NCBI GenBank assembly: GCA_946479985.1
Contig: CAMLIF010000064.1
Location: 1-21,906, forward strand
Reading direction: 5' to 3'
From: an uncultured Flavobacteriales bacterium
GTDB taxonomy: Bacteria; Bacteroidota; Bacteroidia; Flavobacteriales; Crocinitomicaceae
Length of the DNA: 21,906 nt
A program made the position numbers and the translations under genes. The notes beneath the pieces were generated by a model. That model ran no database searches and was not told where the DNA came from. It was given only the letters and a program-made list of their open reading frames with translations. Positions 1 to 7,229 of this stretch are shown in pieces. Numbering within the stretch: position 1 is the stretch's first letter; every line of letters begins with the position of its first letter.

Positions 1-428
1 TCGTGATTTCCGGTTGTTTACGTAAATACTTCATAAACGACAAAGGAACCGAAATGACAACCGAATTTGCCATTGAAACCTGGTGGCTTACGGACAATAA
101 AGCCTACGAAAATCAATCCGAATCGCTATTTAGTATTCAGGCAGTTGAAAAATCAGAAATACTGGTTATCGATTTTCATTCACAGGAAAAACTCCTGACT
201 GAGTTTCCCATCATGGAACGCTATTTCCGTTTCGTGTACCAGCGCGCTTATGCAGCAGCTCAAATGCGACTCAAATTTTTGTACGACTACTCCAAAGAAG
301 ACAGATTCTATCATTTCAATCAGGCGCATCCGGGTTTCATACAGCGTATTCCGCAATATCTGGTCGCATCATTTCTTGGGCTCACTCCGGAATATCTAAG
401 CGAAATTCGGAGAAAAAGCATTTCTTAA
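1..428 (+). CDS. Crp/Fnr-family transcriptional regulator, 5'-truncated
   Basis: This is the C-terminal 141 or so residues of a cyclic-nucleotide-binding-fold regulator. The frame is open to the left window edge, and the GTG at position 3 reads as an internal Val (V-I-S-G-C-L-R-K-Y-F), matching the mid-domain beta strand of Bacteroidota Crp/Fnr proteins, so the true start lies outside. The C-terminal part (YLVASFLGLTPEYLSEIRRK) matches the recognition helix of the winged-helix domain, where LGLTPEYLSRIRR is typical. Proteins of this class in Bacteroidota usually lack the residues needed for cAMP or an Fe-S cluster, and their ligand is generally unknown. The AhpD-like gene follows 60 bases downstream on the same strand and is a plausible target or operon partner, which is inference. 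Confidence 0.85.
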   Translation, partial: VISGCLRKYFINDKGTEMTTEFAIETWWLTDNKAYENQSESLFSIQAVEKSEILVIDFHSQEKLLTEFPIMERYFRFVYQRAYAAAQMRLKFLYDYSKEDRFYHFNQAHPGFIQRIPQYLVASFLGLTPEYLSEIRRKSIS

Positions 429-488
429 ACCAGCTTAATTTTTTTTGAGTTTTCCCTGACGACATTTGCTCTATCAAAAATCAAAAAA

Positions 489-929
489 ATGGAAAACAGA
501 GTAAACATCTTAAACACGGAACCGGAAGGAACAAAGGCTATGTACGCATTTGCGAGTTACATTGAAAAAAGCAATCTCTCCAAGACTCACAAAGAACTGA
601 TCAAAATTCGCGCATCTCAAATAAATGGTTGTGCATTTTGTATCGATATGCATACGAAAGATGCATTGAAACAAGGAGAAACCATTCAACGCATTGTTTT
701 ATTAGATGCCTGGAGAGAAACGAATTTATACTCGGAAGAAGAACGGATCATTCTTGAATTGACCGAAACGGTTACCGGAATTAGTCAGGGCGGAATACCA
801 GCAGATCTATACCAACGTGCAATTGGTGTTTTCGACGAGCATTATTATTCTCAGATCATCCTGGCAATAGTTGTAATAAACAGCTGGAATCGAATCGCGA
901 TCAGCTCTTTAATGCAGCCTGCAGATTAA
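489..929 (+). CDS. AhpD-like / carboxymuconolactone decarboxylase family protein
   Basis: The 146-residue protein carries the AhpD-type redox motif NGCAFCIDMH, with Cys48, Cys51 and His55, in the usual place after a helix with KELIKIRASQ. Family members are all-helical oligomers; those with CxxC and His act as thiol-disulfide peroxidase or alkylhydroperoxide reductase partners in the cytoplasm. No signal peptide is seen. The ATG at 489 is preceded by an A-rich stretch (ATCAAAAAA) and no Shine-Dalgarno, normal for the phylum. It lies 60 bases after a Crp/Fnr regulator and converges on the HxlR gene. A weak -7-like GACATTTG (461-468) lies upstream but misses the first T. The exact substrate cannot be told from sequence. 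Confidence 0.88.
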   Translation: MENRVNILNTEPEGTKAMYAFASYIEKSNLSKTHKELIKIRASQINGCAFCIDMHTKDALKQGETIQRIVLLDAWRETNLYSEEERIILELTETVTGISQGGIPADLYQRAIGVFDEHYYSQIILAIVVINSWNRIAISSLMQPAD

Positions 930-937
930 TTCTTAAA

Positions 938-969
938 GGTGAGATTTCCGCTTATCCGGGAATCTCACC
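938..969. terminator. Hairpin between convergent genes
   Basis: A 12-bp stem (938-949 with 958-969, one G-U type pair) closes an 8-base loop. It lies just past the AhpD-like stop and covers the last codons of the HxlR gene. Neither strand has a strong U tract, so it may serve as a 3'-end stabiliser or weak bidirectional terminator. Confidence 0.5.
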
Positions 970-1371
970 CTTCGCATACGAGCTTGCTGTCACCAGGTCC
1001 ATTGGCACAAAACTGGTATTAAACAGTTTATTCCGGTGTAAACTCCCCCACTTTGCCACTTCATTGACTAGCGGACCCAAGGAACGCCCATGTTCCGTAA
1101 GTTCATATTCGACAGTTACCGGTTTCGTATTCTTTACAGTTCTGCTGATCAGCTCATTCACTTCCAACTCCTGAAGTTCCTTCGAAAGCATTTTAGCTGC
1201 AATTCCGTTTACATCCCGGATCAGATCCATAAACCGCATAGAACGGTTCATCATCAAAGAACCAACAATTTGAATCTTCCATTTCCCTGAAAGCAATTCC
1301 ATTGTATCTTTAATTGCCATCAATGTTTGCTCACACCCGCGTGGCTTTATAACTGCTTTTTTCTGTTCCAT
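952..1371 (-). CDS. HxlR-family winged-helix repressor (YodB/QorR/YtfH type)
   Basis: The 139-residue protein matches the HxlR pattern throughout: a single N-terminal Cys (Cys13) followed by a helix ending in LLSGKWK, then the RFMDLIRDVNGIAAKMLSKELQELE recognition region, the wing with TVEYELTEHG, and a dimerisation helix with WGSLHRN. In studied relatives (YodB, HypR, QorR) a Cys at about this position senses quinones, diamide or other thiol-reactive compounds and oxidation releases DNA. The gene is divergent from a QorB-like gene, the same arrangement as ytfH-ytfG in E. coli and the qorR-qor2 pair in Corynebacterium. It is therefore probably a redox-sensing repressor of itself and the neighbour (inference). 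The only Cys is Cys13. Confidence 0.9.
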   Translation of the reverse strand: MEQKKAVIKPRGCEQTLMAIKDTMELLSGKWKIQIVGSLMMNRSMRFMDLIRDVNGIAAKMLSKELQELEVNELISRTVKNTKPVTVEYELTEHGRSLGPLVNEVAKWGSLHRNKLFNTSFVPMDLVTASSYAKGEIPG

Positions 1372-1388
1372 TTCTTCAATCCTGATTA

Positions 1389-1396
1389 CAAATGTA
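1389..1396 (-). promoter_or_regulatory. -7 promoter element for the HxlR gene
   Basis: The minus strand reads TACATTTG, a full match to the Bacteroidota -7 consensus TAnnTTTG, 17 bases before the HxlR ATG. This predicts a very short leader. No clear -33 TTG is visible. A second copy of the same word (minus strand, 1464-1471) lies 75 bp away. Confidence 0.5.
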
Positions 1397-1423
1397 TGAC
1401 GGAAAAGCCCTGTTCACTAACTA

Positions 1424-1447
1424 GTTTCATAAAGGAAACCAGTTTCC
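1424..1447. promoter_or_regulatory. Candidate HxlR operator, overlapping inverted repeats
   Basis: The HxlR-QorB intergenic region holds three alternating half-sites, GTTTC (1424-1428), GAAAC (1435-1439) and GTTTC (1442-1446). The right pair forms a perfect palindrome GGAAAC-CA-GTTTCC (1434-1447). It lies between the two divergent -7 elements, where a dimeric repressor could act on both genes. Binding by the HxlR protein is inferred from position only. Confidence 0.45.
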
Positions 1448-1485
1448 AAAAGGTAATTCATTACAAATGTAAACTTCCCGGGTAA

Positions 1486-1493
1486 TAAATTTG
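1486..1493 (+). promoter_or_regulatory. -7 promoter element for the QorB-like gene
   Basis: TAAATTTG matches TAnnTTTG exactly, 29 bases before the ATG at 1523. A clear -33 TTG is not visible at the usual distance, which would fit a promoter controlled by a regulator. Confidence 0.5.
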
Positions 1494-1522
1494 TCATCAG
1501 TTATTTATTTAAACCAAAAGAT

Positions 1523-2395
1523 ATGATTTTAATTACAGGAGCAACCGGGAATTTAGGCGGACACGTACTCAACAACTTATTAAAAACAACAGACCCTGCA
1601 AATATTGTAGTTTTAGTTCGGGATGAAAACAAAGCCGCGAATCTGAAAAGTAAAGGTGTCAACGTCCGAATAGCAAATTTTCAAGATTCAGCAGCTCTTA
1701 CAGAAGCGTTCAAAGGAATCAAAAAAGCACTACTCATTTCTTCAAGTGATTTGGAAGATCGTTTAGGCCAGCACAAAAATGTGGTTGACGCAGCAAAAAA
1801 AGCAGGAGTTGAACACATTGTTTATACAGGCGTAAGTATGAACGACATAAATAATTCAGCATTGAAAGATTTTATGATCGACCATTACCAAACGGAAGAT
1901 TACATCAAAGATTCAGGTTTAACTTATACTTTCCTGCAGCATAATTTATACGCTGATGTTATCCCTATGTTTATTGGTGAAAAAGTATTGGAAACAGGTG
2001 TTTTCTTTCCAGCCGGATCAGGAAGAATTCCATTTGCATTGAGAAGCGAAATGGGCGAAGCAGCAGCAAACATTCTACTCAGCGACGGGCACGAAAACAA
2101 AACATACAGAATTAATGGAAGTGAAAACTATTCATTCAATGATGTTGCCAGTGAATTAAGCAAAATTGCAGGTAAAGAAATTCCTTATATAGATGCGGAT
2201 CCTGCACAATTTACGGAAGTATTGAAAGGAGCCGGAGTTCCTGAAGGAATTATTCATTTCTCCCTCGGATTCGCTGCTGCAATGAAAAATGACGACTTCA
2301 ATGTACAAACAAACGATTTAGAAAACATTCTCGGAAGAAAACCCGCAACGCTGGATAAATTTTTAGCTGAGGCTTACAGCACACAGAATGCGTAA
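1523..2395 (+). CDS. NmrA-like SDR / NAD(P)H:quinone oxidoreductase type 2 (QorB-like)
   Basis: The 290-residue protein begins with an atypical short-chain dehydrogenase Rossmann fold: GATGNLG at residues 6-12, followed by an NmrA-like dinucleotide-binding core. Its length is close to E. coli QorB (YtfG), and its fold and the divergent HxlR regulator match that system. QorB-type enzymes reduce quinones with NADPH in the cytoplasm; other NmrA-like members only sense NAD(P). No membrane segment or signal peptide is present. The gene is probably induced by quinone or electrophile stress through the divergent repressor (inference). The FrnE-like gene follows 24 bases downstream on the same strand and may be cotranscribed. 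Confidence 0.85.
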   Translation: MILITGATGNLGGHVLNNLLKTTDPANIVVLVRDENKAANLKSKGVNVRIANFQDSAALTEAFKGIKKALLISSSDLEDRLGQHKNVVDAAKKAGVEHIVYTGVSMNDINNSALKDFMIDHYQTEDYIKDSGLTYTFLQHNLYADVIPMFIGEKVLETGVFFPAGSGRIPFALRSEMGEAAANILLSDGHENKTYRINGSENYSFNDVASELSKIAGKEIPYIDADPAQFTEVLKGAGVPEGIIHFSLGFAAAMKNDDFNVQTNDLENILGRKPATLDKFLAEAYSTQNA

Positions 2396-2400
2396 CTTTG
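2393..2400 (+). promoter_or_regulatory. Possible internal -7 element overlapping the qorB-like stop codon
   Basis: TAACTTTG matches TAnnTTTG; its first three bases are the stop codon of the preceding gene. It could give the FrnE-like gene its own promoter with a leader of about 13 bases. No -33 element was found. Confidence 0.35.
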
Positions 2401-2419
2401 CAAAATAAGATTCAAACGT

Positions 2420-3148
2420 ATGTCAACAGCAAAAATGAAAGTAGAGATCTGGAGCGATATCATGTGTCCGTTCTGTTACATTGGAAAACGGCACTTCGAA
2501 TCTGCTTTGCAGCAATTCCCTGATTCTGACAAAATAGAGATTGAATGGAAAAGCTTTCAGCTGGATCCGACTATTCCTGAGAATTTACCGGAAAGCACAA
2601 CAGCGTACAGTTATTTGGCAGAACGTAAAGGAATGTCGGTTGAGCAGTCGAAACAAATGCACCAAAATGTCATTCAGATGGCAAAAAATGCCGGATTGAA
2701 TTACAATTTTGATACTGCCGTTGTAGCCAATTCATTCAAGGCCCATCAATTGATCCAGCTTGCAAAAAGCAAAAACCTGGGTGATGCGGCTGAAGAAAGA
2801 TTATTCAGCGCTTATTTCATCGAGGGAAAAAACTTCGGCAGTGAAACAGTTTTGCTTGAATTAGGAAAAGAAATCGGTTTAACGGAAACGGACCTTGCTG
2901 ATTTGTTTACAAATCCGGTTTACAAAGACAATGTGAATAAAGACATCGCGGAAGCCAGAAATATTGGAGTTACAGGTGTCCCGTTCTTTGTTTTCGACAG
3001 GAAATTTGCGGTTTCGGGAGCACAGCCTGCCGAATCATTCGTTCAGGCTTTGGAACAATCGCTTGGAGAATGGAAAGAATCTAATCCGGAAAAGCTTCAG
3101 AATTTGTCTGAAGGAGACAGTTGTGATGTGAATGGGAATTGTGATTGA
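2420..3148 (+). CDS. DsbA-family FrnE-like thiol oxidoreductase
   Basis: The 242-residue thioredoxin-fold protein has the active site CPFC (Cys16-Cys19) right after strand 1 (VEIWSDIM), an inserted helical domain, and the cis-proline loop TGVPFF (Pro188). This is the FrnE/2-hydroxychromene-isomerase branch of the DsbA family. There is no signal peptide, so it should act in the cytoplasm. The C-terminal tail ends in a second Cys pair, SCDVNGNC (Cys235, Cys241). Deinococcus FrnE also has an additional C-terminal Cys pair that takes part in disulfide exchange, so the tail pair may resolve or recharge the active site here (inference). An alternative start at Met6 is possible. The position after a quinone-reductase-like gene supports a thiol-stress role. 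Confidence 0.9.
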   Translation: MSTAKMKVEIWSDIMCPFCYIGKRHFESALQQFPDSDKIEIEWKSFQLDPTIPENLPESTTAYSYLAERKGMSVEQSKQMHQNVIQMAKNAGLNYNFDTAVVANSFKAHQLIQLAKSKNLGDAAEERLFSAYFIEGKNFGSETVLLELGKEIGLTETDLADLFTNPVYKDNVNKDIAEARNIGVTGVPFFVFDRKFAVSGAQPAESFVQALEQSLGEWKESNPEKLQNLSEGDSCDVNGNCD

Positions 3149-3192
3149 TTACTATGACAATTGCAAATGAAATGAACTCAGTAAAAATGAAA

Positions 3193-3230
3193 AATCCCCC
3201 TGACAATATTTGCCCGGGGGATTCCTTTTT
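3193..3230. terminator. Bidirectional intrinsic terminator
   Basis: An 8-bp G/C-rich stem AATCCCCC (3193-3200) with GGGGGATT (3216-3223) has a 15-base loop and is followed by a T run on the plus strand (3226-3231). A-rich sequence on the other side gives a U-rich tail for the minus transcript. It separates the convergent frnE-like and sigma-factor genes. Confidence 0.85.
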
Positions 3231-3258
3231 TATCTAATCTAACAATCGAATAGTTCTA

Positions 3259-3855
3259 TCAAATATCTGTAACCAGATTGTGCTTGTCAATCATCTTTCT
3301 CAAGTTAATCAACGCATAACGCATTCTTCCTAATGCAGTATTAATAGAAACACCTTCCATATCTGCAATTTCCTTGAACGATAAATCCTGGAAAAGGCGT
3401 TTTTCAATGATGTCTTTTTGAGATTCAGGAAGGTAATCAACCAATTCCATCATCTGAGTTTCCAATTCATTTTTCGTAATCGACTGCTCAATATTAGCGT
3501 CTTCATTCTTAAGAATTGAAAAAATAGTAAACTCCTCGCTCTTAGAACTGCGTTCATTAATAATACGAACCCGGCTCGTTTTACGGAAATAATCAATTAC
3601 CAGGTTTTGCGCAATGCGAAGCGCCCAGGGCAAAAATTTTCCTTCTTCGTTGTAGTTTCCAAGTTTTAATGTATGAATGATCTTTACGAAAGCCTCCTGA
3701 AAGATGTCTTCTGCCAAATCGCGTTCACGAACTTTATTATAGATAGAACGGTAAATTCTGTCTTTATGACGAAATAATAATACTTCAAAAGCATTTTCAT
3801 TTCCTTCTAAATATAAGTGTACGAGCTGATGATCGTCTAGATTTTTAATAGCCAT
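3259..3855 (-). CDS. RNA polymerase sigma factor, ECF (sigma-70) family
   Basis: The 198-residue protein has the two-domain ECF layout. Region 2 contains the core-binding helix with AEDIFQEAF (around residues 48-56) and FLPWALRIAQNLVIDYFRK. Region 4 near residues 135-190 contains LPESQKDII, LSFKEIADMEGVSINTALGRMRYAL and LRKMI. No anti-sigma gene is next to it, so control may be at another level. It is divergent from uvrA with a 204-base spacer, an arrangement I recall as common in Flavobacteriales (not verified here). The seven bases before its ATG, TAGAACT, are identical to those before the large TPR gene. Confidence 0.93.
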   Translation of the reverse strand: MAIKNLDDHQLVHLYLEGNENAFEVLLFRHKDRIYRSIYNKVRERDLAEDIFQEAFVKIIHTLKLGNYNEEGKFLPWALRIAQNLVIDYFRKTSRVRIINERSSKSEEFTIFSILKNEDANIEQSITKNELETQMMELVDYLPESQKDIIEKRLFQDLSFKEIADMEGVSINTALGRMRYALINLRKMIDKHNLVTDI

Positions 3856-4059
3856 AGTTCTACCTTTATAGTCTTAAAACTGTGTGTTTAAGTATGTGTT
3901 TAAAGTAGAATTTTCTCTATAGGCAATAACGATTTATCAGGCCAAGATAAATCAATTTCCCGAATTAACAAATATTTTAATAAAAAAGCTTAATGTTTTA
4001 ACAATAAACTTTTCGCCCGAACACGTCATAGTACAAGAGATAATTGCGAAATTTGTTAC

Positions 4060-6837
4060 ATGAAGTTCATTCAAATTAAAGGAGCCCGTGTTAACAATCT
4101 CAAAAACATGGATGTTTCTATTCCACATGGCAAATTTACAGTTATAACTGGCCTTTCCGGCTCTGGAAAATCATCGCTTGCTTTTGATACACTTTATGCA
4201 GAAGGACAGCGGCGTTATATCGAAAGTTTATCATCGTATGCCCGACAGTTTCTTGGAAAATTAGACAAACCTGAAACCGATTACATAAAAGGTATTGCTC
4301 CGGCAATTGCTATCCAACAAAAAGTAATCAGTACCAATCCACGCTCAACGGTTGGAACCACAACAGAAATTTACGATTACCTGAAAATACTCTTCGCGCG
4401 GATTGGAAAAACCTTCTCCCCCATTTCTGGAAATCAGGTAAAGAAAGACAGCATTTCAGATATTGTCAATTTTATTCAGACACTCGATTCTTCAGTCAAG
4501 ATCATGATCTGCGCTCCATATTCGCAGCATCAGAAATATGGCGCTGAACGTGCATTGAAATTACTGAAAGAACAAGGGTACAGCCGTTTATTGGTGAATG
4601 ACGATGTTGTTTCTCTAAGTGACATCAATCCTGAAACCATCGAAAAAGAAAATCATGTATTCCTGATCGTTGACCGTTTAACAGGTGGAATTACAGACGA
4701 AGAAACCCTGAGCAGATGTGCCGATTCAATTCAGCTGGCTTATGCAGAGGGAGAAGGAACCTGTTTTGTTATTGAAATGGAAGGTTTGAAAAAACACGAG
4801 TTTTCTAATCGTTTTGAATTGGATGGTCGTGAATTTCAGGAACCAACTCCCCACCTCTTCACTTTCAACAATCCGTTTGGAGCATGTAAAACCTGCGAAG
4901 GTTATGGAATGGTGATTGGAGTTGATCCGAAACTGGTTATTCCGAATACAGCCTTATCTGTTTACGAAGGTGCCGTTGCTCCCTGGAAAGGAGAAGTAAT
5001 GGGAGAATATCTGCAGAACTTAATTCGATACAGCAGGCAATACGATTTTCCGATCCACAAACCGATAGATGATCTTTCAAAAGAGCAATTGAAGTTACTT
5101 TGGAAAGGAAACAAGCATATTTCAGGAATTGATGGTTTTTTCAAAGATGTTGAAGCTCAAAGCTATAAAATTCAATACCGTGTAATGCTTTCCCGTTACA
5201 GAGGAAAAACGCTTTGTCCTGAATGCCTGGGAACACGACTTCGTGAAGACGCAAACTTTGTCAAAATAAACGGAACCTGCATCCGCGACTTAGTGCTTCT
5301 TCCAATAACCGAAGCATTGACATTCTTTGAAAATATCACGGTTGAACCGAACGAGGAAAAAATCATTAAACGCATTCTGCCCGAAATAACACAACGACTC
5401 ACTTTCCTCAACGAAGTAGGTTTGGGTTATCTGACCTTGAACAGAGCCGCTAATTCCCTTTCGGGTGGAGAATCGCAGCGAATTAACCTGGCCACTTCAC
5501 TTGGGAGCAGTTTGGTTGGTTCCATGTACATTCTCGATGAGCCAAGTATTGGCCTTCATCCGAGAGATACGGAACGTTTGGTGGCTGTTTTACGGAAATT
5601 GTGTGCTATCGGAAATACAGTTATCGTGGTAGAGCACGAAGAAGATATGATGGTTGCCGCCGATCAGATTTTAGATATTGGTCCTGCGGCAGGAAAATAC
5701 GGAGGTGAAGTTGTCTTCCAGGGAACTTACAACCAGTTGAAAGATGCTAAAAACAGTTTAACAGCAGATTATTTACTCGGAAAGAAAGAGATTCCTGTTC
5801 CAAAGAAACGCCGGCAAGGCAAAAACGCAATCACCGTTTCCGGAGCACGTGAGAATAACCTGAAAAACGTAACGGTTTCGTTTCCGTTAAACCGAATTGT
5901 TGGTGTTACCGGTGTGAGTGGTTCCGGGAAAAGCACATTGGTAAAGGAAATACTGTATCCTGCCGTTAGAAGGCATTTAGGGCAGTTCGGAGATCAAATG
6001 GGAAGTTACCAGCAAATTACCGGCGATCTGAACAGCATTATGGAAGTGGAACTGATCGACCAGAATCCAATTGGTAAATCCTCCAGAAGTAATCCTGTTA
6101 CTTATGTAAAAGCATTTGACGATATCCGTGAATTATTCGCAAAACAAAACATCGCAAAACATCACGGCTATAAACCCGGATTTTTCTCCTTCAACGTAGA
6201 AGGCGGAAGATGCGAAATGTGTGAGGGCGACGGAACAGTTACAGTAAGTATGCAGTTCATGGCCGATGTTCACCTGAAATGCGAATCTTGTCATGGCTCA
6301 CGCTACAAGCAGGAAGCGCTCGACGTAACCTATCGTGACAAAAACATAGCAGATATTCTCAACATGGATATCAGCGAAGCATTGGATTTTTTCAAAGGCA
6401 GAAAAGATAAGCTGGAAGAGAAAATTGTTCAGAAAATACAGCCGTTGGAAGATGTTGGTTTAGGATATCTGCACATGGGCCAATCCAGCAGTTCATTAAG
6501 CGGCGGTGAAGCACAGCGTGTGAAACTGGCTTCGTTCCTGATCAAAGGCTATCAAAGCAAAAAAACACTCTTTATTTTCGACGAACCTACAACAGGTTTA
6601 CACTTCTTTGATATTGAAAAATTGTTGATTGCTTTCAATCGTTTGGTAGACGACGGGCATTCAATTGTTGTTATTGAACACAATCTGGATGTTATTAAAG
6701 CCGTAGACTGGGTAATAGATATTGGCCCGGAAGGTGGTGATAAAGGCGGAAATGTAGTTTTTGAAGGTACTCCGGAAGATTTGGTGAAAGAGAAAGATAA
6801 TTATACGGCGAAGCACTTAAAATCAAAACTCAGGTAG
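4060..6837 (+). CDS. uvrA: UvrABC excinuclease subunit A
   Basis: UvrA is the dimeric damage-recognition ATPase of nucleotide excision repair and loads UvrB. The 925-residue protein has both ABC modules: Walker [10 protein letters not shown] (31-39) and GVSGSGKST (618-626), signatures LSGGE at 467-471 and 813-817, and Walker B ILDEP (491-495) and IFDEP (839-843). The C-terminal zinc module is intact (Cys718, Cys721, Cys741, Cys744). The N-terminal zinc module is not: the canonical first CxxC, about 20 residues before CKTC (276-279), is replaced by a stretch with [11 protein letters not shown]. Cys386 and Cys389 (CPEC) form another pair. Start: the ATG at 4060 directly precedes the conserved [15 protein letters not shown] opening. 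No recognisable terminator follows. Confidence 0.97.
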   Translation: MKFIQIKGARVNNLKNMDVSIPHGKFTVITGLSGSGKSSLAFDTLYAEGQRRYIESLSSYARQFLGKLDKPETDYIKGIAPAIAIQQKVISTNPRSTVGTTTEIYDYLKILFARIGKTFSPISGNQVKKDSISDIVNFIQTLDSSVKIMICAPYSQHQKYGAERALKLLKEQGYSRLLVNDDVVSLSDINPETIEKENHVFLIVDRLTGGITDEETLSRCADSIQLAYAEGEGTCFVIEMEGLKKHEFSNRFELDGREFQEPTPHLFTFNNPFGACKTCEGYGMVIGVDPKLVIPNTALSVYEGAVAPWKGEVMGEYLQNLIRYSRQYDFPIHKPIDDLSKEQLKLLWKGNKHISGIDGFFKDVEAQSYKIQYRVMLSRYRGKTLCPECLGTRLREDANFVKINGTCIRDLVLLPITEALTFFENITVEPNEEKIIKRILPEITQRLTFLNEVGLGYLTLNRAANSLSGGESQRINLATSLGSSLVGSMYILDEPSIGLHPRDTERLVAVLRKLCAIGNTVIVVEHEEDMMVAADQILDIGPAAGKYGGEVVFQGTYNQLKDAKNSLTADYLLGKKEIPVPKKRRQGKNAITVSGARENNLKNVTVSFPLNRIVGVTGVSGSGKSTLVKEILYPAVRRHLGQFGDQMGSYQQITGDLNSIMEVELIDQNPIGKSSRSNPVTYVKAFDDIRELFAKQNIAKHHGYKPGFFSFNVEGGRCEMCEGDGTVTVSMQFMADVHLKCESCHGSRYKQEALDVTYRDKNIADILNMDISEALDFFKGRKDKLEEKIVQKIQPLEDVGLGYLHMGQSSSSLSGGEAQRVKLASFLIKGYQSKKTLFIFDEPTTGLHFFDIEKLLIAFNRLVDDGHSIVVIEHNLDVIKAVDWVIDIGPEGGDKGGNVVFEGTPEDLVKEKDNYTAKHLKSKLR

Positions 6838-6896
6838 GCTAAACTTTCGACAAAACAAACCATTTGCTCGACGAAGCCCAATTTTAACAGTTTAAA

Positions 6897-6929
6897 TTTG
6901 GTTTCCAGGAATCGATTGTTTTATCTTTG
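6897..6929 (+). promoter_or_regulatory. Bacteroidota-type promoter for the small lipoprotein
   Basis: A -33 TTTG (6897-6900) and -7 TATCTTTG (6922-6929), a full TAnnTTTG match, are separated by 21 bases. The predicted start point leaves a short leader before the ATG at 6953. This is the clearest two-part promoter in the window and argues that the lipoprotein is transcribed independently of uvrA. Confidence 0.55.
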
Positions 6930-6952
6930 TTTCACTATCACTAAAAACTGGT

Positions 6953-7150
6953 ATGATGAAGATAATTCGATTCATTGTTCTGGTTGGTTCCTTCTCACTT
7001 TCAGCTTGTTCATTCAAGGAAGAAAGGAAATTAGCCAACGAACAGATTGCTGCTCCGGAAACAAATTCCACAGAGAGCAATGTAACGATCAAACCTGTAT
7101 CAGCTAGTGAATTAGATTGTCAGTTCAAAGGTTGCAAAGCACATTGGTAA
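6953..7150 (+). CDS. Small predicted lipoprotein (65 aa), function unknown
   Basis: The protein opens with Met-Met-Lys, a hydrophobic stretch (residues 4-15) and a lipobox LSAC ending at Cys19, so after lipidation about 47 residues remain. The mature part is polar and Thr/Glu/Asn-rich and ends with two Cys close together (Cys in LDCQFKGCKAHW), which could form a disulfide or bind a ligand. The gene is its own small unit, with a good promoter upstream and a strong terminator 25 bases downstream. Two adjacent ATGs (6953 and 6956) are possible starts. I do not recognise the family. Reality as a gene is supported by the promoter-lipobox-terminator combination; the antisense frame over the same bases has no such support. 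Confidence 0.75.
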   Translation: MMKIIRFIVLVGSFSLSACSFKEERKLANEQIAAPETNSTESNVTIKPVSASELDCQFKGCKAHW

Positions 7151-7174
7151 TCTAACGTTCACTCACTATTCATG

Positions 7175-7212
7175 AAAAATGCCCGCGAAATTAAGGATCA
7201 CGGGCATTTTTT
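7175..7212. terminator. Bidirectional intrinsic terminator
   Basis: An 11-bp perfect stem AAAAATGCCCG (7175-7185) with CGGGCATTTTT (7201-7211) encloses a 15-base loop and carries T-rich ends on both strands. It sits between the convergent lipoprotein and symporter genes. Confidence 0.88.
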
Positions 7213-7229
7213 ATGTTGTTTAAATAAAA

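Noticed and set aside
4048..4055. GAAATTTG just before the uvrA ATG as a promoter -7 element
   Set aside because: The first base of the consensus is wrong and the ATG is only 4 bases downstream, which would make the transcript essentially leaderless.
6892..7092. Minus-strand open frame antisense to the small lipoprotein
   Set aside because: The plus strand has a full promoter, lipobox and terminator; the antisense frame has none of these.
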